From positions 19,840,001-19,904,000 of the forward strand of contig OZ316893.1 in NCBI GenBank assembly GCA_973895155.1: a stretch of DNA of 64,000 nt, read 5' to 3'. The first letter of the stretch is position 1; the number at the start of each line of letters is the position of its first letter. Below are positions 1-12,379 of this stretch, one piece after another. The position numbers and the translations under genes are program-made. The notes beneath the pieces are model-generated. The model saw nothing but the letters and a program-made list of their open reading frames with translations, did not search any database and had not been told where the DNA came from. This DNA is from Marsupella aquatica. Lineage: Eukaryota; Marchantiophyta.

Positions 1-1535
1 ACAATCGTCCTTGCCACAGCAGGTGTATGGACACCATAACGAAGTCAATGATGGGCCTCTTGTTCTTGTTTTTGCCCCTTGAAGTTTCATATTATTAGTT
101 GCTGAGGTAGGTGTCAGAATTGATTGGAACCCCAACTTGGCTTGTGCTTATCTCATTTTAGCCCATTACACTAGGTGATCAATAAAAGGAGATGCTTGTT
201 TTGGTCCATTGAAGTTGCATATTAATGTTGGTGGTATCCGAACTGATTAAAACCCACTTGGCTTGGGAGACGATAAGACCAACTTCAAACGAACTCTTCA
301 TATTCTTAGAACAGATTAATTGAGTACCTGCTTGTGGCAGAGATGATAGGCAGTAATGCAGGGCACTGCCACAAGCATAAATACAAACTGACAGAGGTGC
401 TAGCCATAGCAGCTGTTGCGAGTCATACGGAGTGCAGGGCTGTGAAAACAGAATCGAGATCTGCTGATTTGAAGATCTTCTCTTCACGGTTTGATTGACC
501 CAGGACTAAGAATTATGACTCGATTCAACACCGTGAGGAGATCAATGAAAGGAGATAAGGGTGTTGAATGAAGTCATTATTCTCAGTCTCAAATTTCAAA
601 CCTAAAGTCCAGATTACGCTTTTGCGCCCTTTTGGCTTCTGGTTTACTGAATAGGGTAAGGATCTTCGGGGCGTCTCGAATGATGGAGATATAGTGAGGC
701 TAATAAATTACATCCAGTTTCAGGGCATTGAAGATAGAAGTTAGGTGTACGGAAAAATGGAATTCAAGCGACGAGTAGTTTCTGTCTAGTACAAGCGTTA
801 AGACTGAAGGGAGAACATCAGTGATAACTTTCGAGAACTGAATGATGGTTCAACAATGGTGTCCATGTAGTTTGGTGAACAGTCCCATGCAAATATGTGA
901 AAGAATTAGAGCCATCTTTCGGCTAAAATTAGCGATCAGACTGATAAAACTGCATTTAGCGAAATATTCTAAGATTCCAAAAGGGAAGCCCAGAGACTAA
1001 TGTCCCCGTTTCAACGATTCAACGTTTCTTCAGGTTGTCCTAAGAGGATTATGCTGCTATGTCCTCTAAGACATAAATAGGTGGCATTTTCGGTCTTCTC
1101 ATATCATTTGAACTTTAATTACCTGTACCAATTATTATGGCAGGATAACTGAATCGACTCAAAACACAAATATTGCTGGTTGAATTCACATATTCAGTGT
1201 GTTGCGGGGAAATCGATGTTGTAAACAGTTTCCACATTAACTTGTGGTCCTCTAAGTACACCCTTGTAGGTCTGACCACAGAGCTATTTTTGCAGCTGTC
1301 TCGTAAATGTTTCACAGATCGGATATTCATAGTTCTCGCCAGGCTAACAGCGTCACAATGACAAGTTTGGTTCTCTACTTTGGCAAAGACGCTTGGAACA
1401 ACTCATCCGGTCGGATCGGTTTCTGTATCGTTGAGGGAAAACTTCAATGTCAAGTATGTCATGTTCTGGTTTGCTAAAATTTATCTTTTCTCCGTTAGGT
1501 CATGGCGCTGTTGAATATAAGAAATTCAATATTGG
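1..1535. other. No gene recognised
   Basis: Moderately GC-balanced, non-repetitive sequence. Open frames on both strands are short, lack convincing ATG and splice context and match no family I know. It could be intergenic DNA or untranslated sequence of a gene lying outside the window. Confidence 0.5.
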
Positions 1536-1575
1536 TTCTGTTCTGTTCTGTTCTGTTCTGTTCTGTTCTGTTCTG
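1536..1575. repeat. (TTCTG)8 microsatellite
   Basis: Eight uninterrupted copies of the pentamer TTCTG, followed by one variant TTCTA. It is a perfect simple repeat and probably length-polymorphic. No gene is recognised around it. Confidence 0.95.
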
Positions 1576-3627
1576 TTCTATATTGGTACTGTTCCTCAAT
1601 TTAAGCATGCAAATCCAAAGCATTCATTCTGTCACGTAAAGTAGAAATGCCCTTTCAAATATCAATTTCAGTGCCAGCTTTCGATGGCGGCACCTTCATT
1701 GCTGTCGATTCCAGCTCGCTAGATTAACCGCGATTCTTTGTTCAAAACAGTTCAACTCAGGCTGCACTCAACTGGGCTAGTTTCGTTTTGTTCTCCATGT
1801 TCAAGTTTTGCTCTTTCCAGCCTTCAAAAGGAAAGTGCAAACGGCGTCAATCTAGGGAGTTCAAGAATCTTGATCATCTCCAAACTGAAATTTTATATTC
1901 CGTTCCAAAATTGCAGCGGTAAAGCAAATTCAAATTGCCTGCAAGAGACGGACTCTGTTGGATGGGTCAGCTTTCGGTTTCAAGGCAAAAAAAGAGACCG
2001 ACTGTGTCTTTAGGTGCGTCTTTCCTGCGCATCTGCCTCATAAAACAAATTCGGACTGCCCCTTTCCATGGAATCATTTCGGCCACCATCGACTTAAAAA
2101 CTACGATGATACCAAAAGTACCGATTCCCAGAACATCATGAAAAGGACCTGACGATTCAGACGGGATTTTAGCTTCCCTGCCTGCGCAGATTGGAACGGG
2201 CAGCACGCCTCTCCCGAGGTGCCTTTTTTCCTGCTTTTTCACAGAAGTTATCCGTGAAAGTTATCCGTAGGCGCCACGAATGGTGGAGCATATGTGACGG
2301 AGGGAAGGGCGTGAGAGTGATCAGAAATCGAAATTAATAATCTTACTTCACGATTGCAAGATAGCAAAACGCAATCCATTATAACAACCCTCTCCGAATT
2401 CGGTGGAGGACGAAACTCGCAGCTATGGCAAAAGGAGCTTTTAGAGGTTTCCCAGCTCGGACGGGATAGACCCAAACATAACCTGACCGGGATTCGCTAG
2501 TCCCAAACACTATTCAACTCGAATGGAATGGATCTAAATTTGACTCGACCCGAATGGATGGTGTGGAGTCCACGCCTTCGAGTAAGAGATAAGACGCAAG
2601 AGGGAAAGTACAGAGGTAGGCGGGAAGGCTGGAAGGCTGGACGTCACAATCGAGAGAATCAAAGTCGAGAGAATCGAAGCAGAGACGATATCGGTCAGCT
2701 TCACTATTCTCGGGCTAACGATTCTTTCGATTTTCTTCTTTGGTGGTTCCGTAGGTTGGTTCCCAAAGTGACGTTGAAGTGGATCTTAAAAACACCACAC
2801 GAAACTCATGAAATTCACAGGCGAAGAAGTCACCAGGCTGGCTTGACATTGGGAGGTTTCAGGTCCAAGCTAGGCAGCTCGTTGCAGTTCAGAAGTCCAT
2901 CGCTGGACCTCGAAAGTCGAACACTGCAGGTCTGAGATCTATTCCTTGAGAGTCGGGTCATCGACTATGTTGAGGTTGAACAGAAAGTTCATGAATCCTT
3001 CCAAGCACAATCATCTCTTGCATTGCATTAGGACGGCTGTATCCAGACACTGGCCAAGTGACTGCGGACTTTGGAATGACCGACTGCCGTTTTGAGAGTG
3101 AATTCCTCCGTCAGTGACCTTTTGGATTAATTGAACAGCGAGCATCTAATTCATCGTGTGCTCTTAGCGGGCAGGGCATGGATCCCAGCCAAAGGTCTGA
3201 GGACAACAGACTGCACTGCATTGGCCTGTCTCAACATCGCTCTCCAATTCTTGCACGCTGATCTTTATGGTCTCCTTGTGATCCGCCAAAGCTATTGAGT
3301 TGACTGTCCTTTTACACACAATCATGTTGAAGTTTTTGGGGAAGAAACATGGTTCCCCATTATTCTTGCATGAGTTGGGGCAGAAGCTTCTATCTAGGAT
3401 TCTTTGCGTTGTGTAATTCACCCCCAACAAGAATGTTCTTTAAGTTCCATCGGCCAGACTGAGCAAGGAATCAAAGTAACCCCGGGCACGACCTGAGAAC
3501 GCAAGGTAACCGTATTTTTACACAGTCATGCGACTGAATCCCTCCCCATCCACGTCACACAATGTCAACACTGTGCAGGTCTCCTCTTCGAAAAAGGTAA
3601 TAACGCCCACACACAAAGATGTCGTCG
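1576..3627. other. No gene recognised; GC-richer sequence
   Basis: Several frames of 60-135 codons are open on both strands because the region is GC-richer than the rest of the window, but none shows a recognisable domain, transit peptide or consistent splice pattern. It may be promoter, untranslated or degraded sequence. Confidence 0.45.
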
Positions 3628-4130
3628 AGAGATGCTCGACTTTGGAACAGTGCCAGAGATGCTCGACTTTGGAACAATGCCCGTTAACTTTGGAAAAATG
3701 TCTTCGCAAGGCTGCAGCCTGTTAGCGGAAAGCACTCTTCATCGGATAGATTCTTTCCCTCGAATCATTTCAAAAAGTCCCACACGGAAACGATTCTGTA
3801 CTTTCGAACAATGCACACTTCGGAACAATGTCTTTGCAAGGCAGCAGCTGGATGGTGCACATGCAATGGAACGAAATCTCCATGGAATCGATTCCCGACC
3901 TAGAAACAAGGCCCACGTTGGAACAATCTCGTTGCAAGGCACCAGCTGCATGTTACGGAATAACGGAAAGAAATCTCCGTGAAACACTCTTGAGTTTGGA
4001 ACAACGCCCACTTTGGAACAACGTCTCAGCAAGGCAGCGGCAGCTAGATACGGGAGAGACGGAAAGAAAAGAAATCTCCATGGAATAGATTCTTGGCTTT
4101 TGAACAAAATCATTCCAGGGCAGCAGGAGG
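3628..4130 (+). repeat. Complex minisatellite built on TTTGGAACAATG blocks
   Basis: The array opens with a 27-bp unit (AGAGATGCTCGACTTTGGAA...) repeated twice at 3628-3681. Larger units follow, each with a TTGGAACAA-type block, a GCAAGGCAGCAGCTG-type block and a GAAATCTCCATGGAAT-type block. The GCAAGGC anchors lie near 3705, 3835, 3935 and 4029, so unit length varies from about 93 to 130 bp. The repeated blocks stay open in several frames on both strands, which creates overlapping open frames that I do not regard as genes. Confidence 0.8.
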
Positions 4131-7100
4131 GCAGCAGCAGAGCAGCATGTGAACGGAAAGAGAGAACCTCGATAAAATTGGCTTCTGTGCATCGATTCTG
4201 GGCCAACAGAGCACAAACACGAGGGGAGAAAAGCGCATCATTCAACAGCCTCAAATTCCTGGGGTCCAAAAAATATCAGCCCCCGACTCTGCAAGCAGCA
4301 TGCACGTTCGTCACGGATGGCAGACGTGGATCGAGCGAATTGGGTAGAGGCATCTCTGAGATCAGTCTGCCTTCTTTCGTGGCAAGAAGCAGCCAGAATG
4401 CCTGGCTGTCCGGTTTGGATCATTCGGGGACAACATTGTGACTTGTGAGGACTGAGGCTGCTGAGGAGGACTATCATTGCCCGATTATATGCTCTACTCC
4501 ACTCCCTCCGCCATGGGCGGACGAGCGGACGAATGGAGACCTCCGCACAGACTTATTATTACTATTATTATTCCCTTCCAAGCTCCAGCCCCACCACCGA
4601 TTAGCACCGTCAGACGAGACCAAGAAAAATGGTTAGAGATAAGGAATCTACTTTATCTTCTTCGTGTGACCTTTTATTATTTCTGTTCTCTCGAAGCACA
4701 TGAACCCCTTTTGCCACTCTGTACACCTGTACGCCTCCCAACTCTCATCTCTCATCTGCCTGCTCGAATGTATTTCTCAGCATTCACGGATTCTCATATT
4801 CGCATCATCTGCCACACCCCACACACTTTCCACGCTTGCTGGAGAACCTTCTGCTAAGGTTTTTCAGCTGAACTCTAGTCCCAACATAAACGTGTTAGGG
4901 GTCTAAAACCTCACAACTTGATGATCCTTAGCTACCACTGTAGATTAATTGCTGTTACCTTAATTGCTAGGTGGTTCCTGTAGCTACCACTGTAGGTTAA
5001 GGACGGAAATTTTGTTAGACTGCCAACTTTATAATTCGTAATGTTTAGCTTAAAGGATGAGTATGTGCCCCATAGGTCACTCACGGCTGAAACAAATTAA
5101 AAGAAAGCTTTTACTTAGGCCAAAAGCCATTGCATGTAAGGATGCAGCTTTGAGACCCCCTAACATTCCAACTAGCCTGATGCCCATGAATTCTGTAGTA
5201 TGGTTGGCAGGAAGTGAGATGGCCAAGCAGTTGCATGTGGCTGGGAGTCGGGCAAGTTGGCACCGCAACTGGATTTCAAGAGGGGTTTGAGCTGCGGGAA
5301 GAGTGACAGGTTGGACATGGAAAATATGCACTATGACACCTTTAGGTCCATCTCATAGTTAGTAAAAACTTTCACCATAATTGAAGAGTCTAGGGTGGCT
5401 TCTTGCAAGAACAACACTTTTTAAACAAATAATGAGAAAGAAAATGAGATAACAATCTATTATAGTTGTTAGATCACGAAAGATAAAAAGTTCCATGTGG
5501 CCATTATGTTTCACAAGTTTTTTACTGATTTATAAATTTTGGTGGAAGTTACTTTACCAATTGAACTCTTACGGAACACTTTGAAGTGTTACAGTTTTAC
5601 TCAAATACTACCTTTTCCGTGTATAAATGGCATCATACAACCGTTTTTGGGGTAGAAAAAAGCTTGGTCTATGGAATCCCGAGGTCAAATGCTTGTGGTC
5701 CATCTGAGCATCAACTTCTAAATCTTAGAGTAAAGTGCAATAAATTCCAGCTGCAAACGACAAAATAATCTTTTGTGAGAAAGCAGCAAGACTGTAAGGG
5801 GAATGATGGATGATACCAAACGTGTCCAATTCTTAAAGAAAGGAACTATCTTTGTGGGATTTATTAGAAAATTCTTCGTTGGCCTTATAGGGGCTTGAAC
5901 ATGTGCCTTGACTGTAATATTTGTAACCAACCCAGCCATATCCACTTTGTCCTCCAGTCCACTTTTTAGCTCAGAAAGTACAGAAAGCTCAAGTGGCCAG
6001 AGGTGACTTGACACCAATAGGCATCGACTTCAATTCCCGACAAAACAGTTGCAACTTTGCTCCTTACATGGGTTCTCCTGCAAACCACCTTAGCCTCTTA
6101 GGCCTGGTTGATGAATGTGCTTTGCAGCGCATGCACTTCTACTACTCGTAGGAAATAAATAGGAATATAGAAAGCAGGGGAGTTCCCAGCTCGCAAGCCA
6201 GTTGCAAGGATTGCTCGAACGTGATTTCACCTTTTAAAAAGTATGGAAAAGGTGAAAAGTAAAAATCCATTCAGGACCAAAGAAAATGTTTTCTAATACA
6301 TAGTATACATTCAAGAAATAATTTGGCTGCATAAGGTTCTTCTTTTTTCTGCCCCCGAAACCCCACACGAAAGGCAAGGCTGTCAGATAAGTTAGCCTCC
6401 AAGGGAGGAGGCAACCTCGAAGATAAAGGCCAAAGGGGCCAGCACAAGGGGGCAAACAAGGCACAGGCAACCAGGAGGACGCCAGCAATAAGTCCCAAAG
6501 GGGGGACAAGGGAAAGAACCAGCAAAACAACAATGCATGAGCCACTCCAGCAATTAGTGTTACTCATGCTGATTTGTTGCACTATTCACCACAAATTTGT
6601 GCTGCTTACACTAATTCAAATGAAGCAAATTTTTGGCTACACTCAATAAAATTTGCCGAAAGCATTTTTTTTTTTTGGCCTTTAGGCTATTGTTTGTTTT
6701 ATGCTCTTATTATTACTAAACCGCTTATTCAAAGGAGTTTTCTCCACCAGCTTTATTAAAACAAAGCAAGCACACTCGATTAGGATGCAAAGATTGGTAC
6801 TTCTTCATTCATGGATAAGATCATATCCATCCACACGTTAAACCTTTTCGTTCTATTCAAATTTCTCGAGAATTTAACAATCGTTCAACTGATAGTAGGA
6901 GGTTATCATTAATTGATAGGTGTCATTGTTTTAGGCGCTTATTCCAAATCTCTCAGAGCAAATTATCAGAGGATCAGTCATAAAGTTGTTGTTGCAATAT
7001 CGCTGGCATTTTGTCATCTAGGAAAGGAAAAATATCTGCTCTATCTTAATGGGTTGAATTAAAAAGTAATTTTAACTATTTGATTGTTTCATAACATAAG

Positions 7101-7506
7101 CCCAACATTTAAAAAAAGTCCTTTGAATAAAGGGGCAAGGCGTATGGATATTAATGCTCTCTGGAGAATGATAACTAATGTTACGATTGAAGAATATTGC
7201 AAATATCTAATACTTGTAGATGATTATATGCTTATATTATATCTAGTTTTTATAGAGTTGTCTACTTCCAAATTGAAAGGTTGACCAAATAATATCATAC
7301 ACTTCTGTAATAATTAATCCTGCCAAAAATTATTCAAATTGTTCTACAAACTTGAATAGTGGAAACAAGTCTTTCCAGTGATTTTCCATTTGCTTGAAAT
7401 GGGCAAATTTAAACACCGCTTGAAATGGGGAAACAAGATTCATGTCTTCCAGTGTTTTTGCATTGCTTGAAATGAGGTGTGCCGCAGAGATATGCTGGCT
7501 TCTAGG
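4131..7506. other. No gene recognised
   Basis: The GC-richer block ends near 4.9 kb with a short TTA-rich simple repeat at about 4549-4571 and a doubled TAGCTACCACTGTAG motif (about 4930 and 4980). From 5 kb onward the sequence is AT-rich and non-coding in appearance. Two diverged copies of a short unit ending in GCTTGAAATG lie at about 7360-7470. Confidence 0.5.
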
Positions 7507-7606
7507 GTACAATGTACATATTGACTGTACTCTATCTCAATACTTCGATGTACCTTTTTGGGACCCCTGTACTTAACTGTACTTTACTCTGGTACATACT
7601 ACGTAC
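7507..7606. promoter_or_regulatory. Dense cluster of GTAC tetramers
   Basis: Eight GTAC tetramers occur within 100 bp, from 7507 to 7606. GTAC is the core recognised by plant SBP/SPL transcription factors and by copper-response factors of that family; that is family knowledge. No gene can be assigned to the cluster, so a regulatory role is inference and the cluster may be a decayed tandem repeat. Confidence 0.2.
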
Positions 7607-7724
7607 CAAGCATGAGAAGTTTTTGGCTTTTCTTGTAGTGGGGTTGATTTTGAAATTCTATGGGTTAATTTTGTTTTTTTTGCCCAAAAAAAAACAACTC
7701 CTCCCTTTTCTGCCCTCTAATTGA

Positions 7725-8306
7725 TTTTTTACTAACCTATTCCCCAAACTGACCTAAATTATCAAACTCTTCCCCAAACTTTTAATTCCTAAGTCCACCT
7801 CCTTTTTGAATATTGGTTATTGTAACTTCTCTATTTAACCCATCCTGCATTGGTTGTCTGCCACATGGCAATGTGCTATATGCCACATGGAATGCTGGTT
7901 CTGCCCTAACTTGGGCTGATTCATTCCCATTTTTATGATTTAGGGAGTGCCAGGCTGGCTCCCTTGAGTTGCGCTAAGGCAGCCCCAACCCCGGCTTCCT
8001 CCCTGCCCAACTTACCCGCAAATGCAGGCCTGACTACAGGGCCACTCCTCCCTTCCCTTTTCCGGCCAGGTACTCCCTAAATTGTCATAATGGAAGTGAG
8101 TCAGCCTGTGTTAGGGTAGAATCGGCCAGGGCTCGGCGTGGTGAATAGCGCCTTGTCACATGGCAGGCCACCAACACAGATGACCTCAGGTTAAGTACAA
8201 GAGTTGGAGTAACCCATATTCGACAAGGGGGTCGACTTAGTAATTAAAATAGTTTTGGGGACAAGTTGATAAATACGGTCAGTTTGGGGGATAGGTTAGT
8301 AAAAAG
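7725..8306. mobile_element. Foldback (long terminal inverted repeat) element, copy 1
   Basis: The left end reads TTTTTACTAACCTATTCCCC and the right end is its inverted complement, GGTTAGTAAAAA preceded by CAGTTTGGGGGATA. The inverted match continues inward through CACATGGCA and TGTGCTAT type blocks for roughly 200 bp with many differences. There is no coding capacity. The same architecture and end sequences recur at 12.5-13.3 kb, so this is a dispersed non-autonomous DNA-transposon family. The target duplication is unclear for this copy. Confidence 0.75.
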
Positions 8307-8558
8307 ATCTTTTCTTTTGGGGGTGGGGTGAACGCGTGGGCCAAGGTTCATCCTTGTACCTCACTTGTCTGCTATTTTAGAGGCAGGGTGTATTCCTTTT
8401 TGGGGTGGAGAATTGGTGTTGTTGGATTATTCAACTTCCCACATTGTTTCTTCTTGGCTCCCACTCCAGATTTATTCTGTTTCCTACTTGATGTCTGTGC
8501 ATTATTTACACATTCCTTTATTTGCAGGAAGTTTCATTTCTCTCTCCTATATTTATCT

Positions 8559-8575
8559 CCCCCCCCCCCCCCCCC
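8559..8575 (+). repeat. Homopolymer of 17 C
   Basis: A run of seventeen C residues followed by TCCC, in a pyrimidine-rich stretch. The true length is uncertain because such runs are prone to sequencing error and slippage. Confidence 0.9.
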
Positions 8576-8995
8576 TCCCTATTGTCTTTTCAACAAAGTG
8601 GCCCCTAACACTTTTTTGCCCACAATTTTGTACGTAGTCCAACACATCTCACATAGATGACACCTTCAATGTCCAATTTTCATGATTTCTCTTGTGAAAA
8701 TGGGAAAGAGGGCCTCCGGTAGGGATGGAAAGGGCGGAAAGAGGAAGCAAAAGGTAAGAAAGGGGACACGGAGAGGGCAGGAAACACACAGACAGGAGGG
8801 GGAAGGAAAAGGCCAGTTAATCAAGGAATATTTCCTACACAACACCTCAGCCCAAACTGCACTCGCCTCTAATTAGGCTCGTTCCAGCTGTAGCTCCAAC
8901 TCTTGATATGGCTCCTGTCTCAGCTCTGCCCCAACTCTCCCTTGCATTTATGCCTTCTATTCCTTCCTTCCAACTTGCAGCCATCTGCATCACAG

Positions 8996-9190
8996 CAACA
9001 CTTTTCACAGGGACAAACTCTCCACAATTACACAGTGTCCGTGCAAATACACTTCCCAGCGACAACCCAGTCACAATGACATTTTTTTTCATGCATCTCC
9101 ACCAAATGCAAACACTTTTCACCAAGTCAAACTCTCCACAGTGACGCAGTTTCTGTGTCGGCACACTTCCCCAACAACAACCCAATTGCA
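8996..9190 (+). repeat. Two diverged tandem units of about 115 bp
   Basis: Unit one starts near 8996 and unit two near 9110. Both contain CACTTTTCAC, then AAACTCTCCACA, then CACTTCCC and AACAACCCA or GACAACCCA blocks in the same order. The units differ by many substitutions, so the duplication is old. No gene is evident. Confidence 0.7.
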
Positions 9191-11394
9191 ACAAATTGTG
9201 CAATACTCAGATAGTCACTGGGCTACTGATATTACAAGGAGCAATCAGATCCCAATGGATAAGATTCTTGTGTGGGGATGGGAGGTCTCAAGTATAAACA
9301 ATTTACCTTTAATGGGGTCATTAGAATTGAATAAAACTAGTTATCAAATGAAACTGTTTGACTGAATCACGGCATGGCATGTTTTTTCGGTAAGTTTATT
9401 TGCATACATATCTAAGACTGGATAAACCAAAGCTAGGATGGACCTAAAAGTTGTTGTGCCCATCCCCATGCCTGTGTAAATCCATCAGCCACTGGGAAGA
9501 AAAAGAGACAGGTGCTTTTGGAAAGACACTTCACTTTTGTCAAAAACACCTGGAGTGGTTTTTTGAGGTATTAGACCCACTGACTGCAAAATACTTGATT
9601 GTGGCCAACTCGTCCATTTATTGGGACTTCTTTTGGATCTATTTTCAAGCTCATTTCCAACCCCTTGTACAATTGTTTTAGAAAATTGAGAGCTGAATTT
9701 CTAAGACTGGCTGGCCAGTAACTTGGTAGGTCACGGAACATCTCTAGTATCAGACAATGTGAAATTAAAAAATCAATTCCCCATGCTCAACCATTTACCT
9801 TCAAGTGCTCGAAGAAGTGCATCTTTCCCAGAACCTGCATTAAAATGGACTGGTTGGGCTGTCTTTGTGTATGTCATACTTTCCCAAGAATAGCAAGGGC
9901 ACCCGACTGATTAAGATGTCTGTTCAATTTTTAAAGTAAATTAAAGGAATTGTAATGGACAGAATTTGTAAAACCACTAGAAACTATAGCCTTCTTCTCC
10001 AACAAAATAACAAAATTGCTCAATAAACAATCAATGCTATAATATGCAATCCCACATCATCATAGTTTTTTATGGAATTTCATTCTGGCAGTAAGCCTAC
10101 CTTGGCCACTGGATTATGATGACATTTTTCCTAACCATGAGGCGGACCTAAACGAACCATTTGCACCTTTTTGGCACCCGACTCATGACTCTCCTTGAAA
10201 CTTGCACACTCCTTGACATGCAATTTAGGTTAATATGCCTACTCTCCACAACTTCTGATTTCCTGGCCATCTCATTTGTGTTCAACAACACTTTCACTCG
10301 AGATCATTTATTGTCAATTTGACATACATTGCAGGGAGTAAAACTGAGCCAAATTTGTGTGTACCAAGAAATTTAGCAATAATTAGTAGACATTAGTGTG
10401 GATCAACCTCCTAGTTTTCTCAAATAAAAACTTAGAAAATTATTGAATTGAGTGTCCCGTCATCTTTCCAGCTCAGCTCTTTTACAACAGGTCAAGGGTG
10501 GCAAAATACTCTACTCTTGTCGATGCTTCTTTGCCACTCTAGTAGAAAGGAGTCGCTAGAATTCACTTCAGATAGTGTGACCACAACTCAATGACCATTT
10601 TGACAAATTGCTCCAACAATATTTGGTTAGTCCATACTAATGTGTGACTGCCTTGCTTTATCACATTCGAAATTACATCTTTCAATAAGTTGAGTAGAAC
10701 TTGCTTTTTTCTGGAAACCTAAGTTCTCATAGACCACAACAATTCACAAGATGTTCAGATGGAAGTCCTTAACCCATGTATTTCTGAGTGTTTTTTTTTT
10801 ATCACATTTTTGTGTCTACATATTTAATAACTTTCTGAGCACGGGTCTGGCATTAAATTGGTTGTGGTGATGTGGTCCGTCAGATTTGTACCTCAAAACT
10901 TCTGGTTCATCTGCAACAAATTTGAACTGTGTGATCTATAGTTGTGCTTGGACCAATTCTTTTCCATCCAAGACTCAGCTTGAAAGTTGTGGTCTTATCG
11001 AAGACAGGGTTTTAAATGGTTGATAAATAGCCCTTCAGGACATTAAGGATGGTTACAATCAACAAAATTAAGCTTCAAATGTATATTAATAAATTGGTAG
11101 AAAATTTTCTTAATAATAGAGCCTCCTGACACTGTGACACCCCTTTCCCTATACTGACGACTTAGAGTACACCAAAAATTTCCAACCTTAGAAGGTTAGG
11201 AACGAAGGACAGGGCTCTAGGGCCATTAACTCAAATGTGAAACAAAACAAAACAAAAGTAGTTGCTAAGATTCTCTAATGGGGAGGAAGAAGACACAAAA
11301 CTACCGAATAATGTCATTTTCTTCCTCTCAGTTAATTGTGAGACATATCCCCGGTTTGGACTTGTCGGGCAAATAGGAGGATTTGGGACGACAA
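9191..11394. other. No gene recognised
   Basis: AT-rich intergenic sequence with no recognisable exon, repeat array or element end. A 76-codon open frame at 9451-9681 has no family resemblance. Confidence 0.5.
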
Positions 11395-11695
11395 ATGACA
11401 TATGTCATCCCGGTCGACCCCGGTCGATCCCGGCCGGGTGACAGGGTCGGGGGGTTGGCCGGGTTGGGCCGGGAGGGGGGGGTCGGGCCGGCCGGGAGTC
11501 GGGCGGGAGGGCCGGGAGGGGGGGGGAGAGCCGGGTTGGGCCGGGAGGGGGGGTCGGGAGAGCCGGCCGGGAGTCAGGCGGGGAGGGCCGGGAGGGGGGG
11601 GGAGCCGGGTTGGGTTGGGAGGGGGGGAGAGCTGGCGGGGAGGGCCGGGAGGGGGAGGGAGAGCCGGGTTGGGTTGGAAGGGAAACGGTTGGAAA
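11395..11695 (+). repeat. G-rich minisatellite (GGGCCGGGAGGGGGGG type)
   Basis: A 14-bp perfect palindrome ATGACATATGTCAT (11395-11408) precedes about 280 bp of extremely G-rich sequence. It is built of diverged ~90-bp units containing GCCGGGTTGGG, GGGAGGGGGGG and GGGAGTCGGGCGGG-type blocks. Base composition differs sharply from the AT-rich flanks. Runs of three or more G spaced by a few bases favour G-quadruplex formation on the plus strand. Open frames through it encode only Gly/Arg-rich low-complexity peptides and are not called. Confidence 0.85.
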
Positions 11696-12379
11696 CTAGA
11701 TAGAACTTATAGGGGCTTAGAGTGTCCCATTCTTGGCTTACGTTATCTAAGGGTGCTTCTATGAGACACATTGATTTACTATAACTGCATTCCATTGCCC
11801 TCTTATATACCATGCAACTTGCATCACTTCACAGTCTAAGGCCAATTTGTAGACTTGTCAAGCAAATCAAAATTGACATGCTCTTGATAGTTGGTCTTCC
11901 TCTCACATTAAACCTTTGGTTGGAACATTCCCACCAATTCTTGGTCTGTTTTCCTACCGACATCTTGCGGATTCTGAAGTTAGGTTGGGGACATTTGTGC
12001 CACATGCCACAAATCTTTGGCCACATCAAATTTGACCTGAGTAGGCAAAGCAAACTGGGCTTGTCTACCAATCAAATCTGTCTAGCAAAATTCTAACTTG
12101 CTTTCCACCTTTCATACCTTGTGCTTGAGCCCCACCAAGTTACAAAAGATGACACACTTCCCATTACCTCTGGTTGGGGAAGCCAGACTCTGAATTCATG
12201 ATTGGTAGGTGATTGTTCACCCTAAGACAATGCCATTTCCCCTCCACAAGTGGGAATTCAAACTTTGAAACGACTTTCTGTTCATGGTGAGACTCATCAT
12301 GTATACTAGCAGAATGCTATGCACCATGGAGGGCTAAAACTAGCCTGAAGGACTCCACATACCAATACTCCCATGCTGG
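11696..12379. other. No gene recognised
   Basis: Non-repetitive sequence. An open plus-strand frame at 11812-12096 has no recognisable domain. Confidence 0.4.

Noticed and set aside
11383-11764. Gly/Arg-rich open frames of 106 and 120 codons
   Set aside because: They are forced by the G-rich minisatellite, which is open in several frames; composition is pure low complexity.
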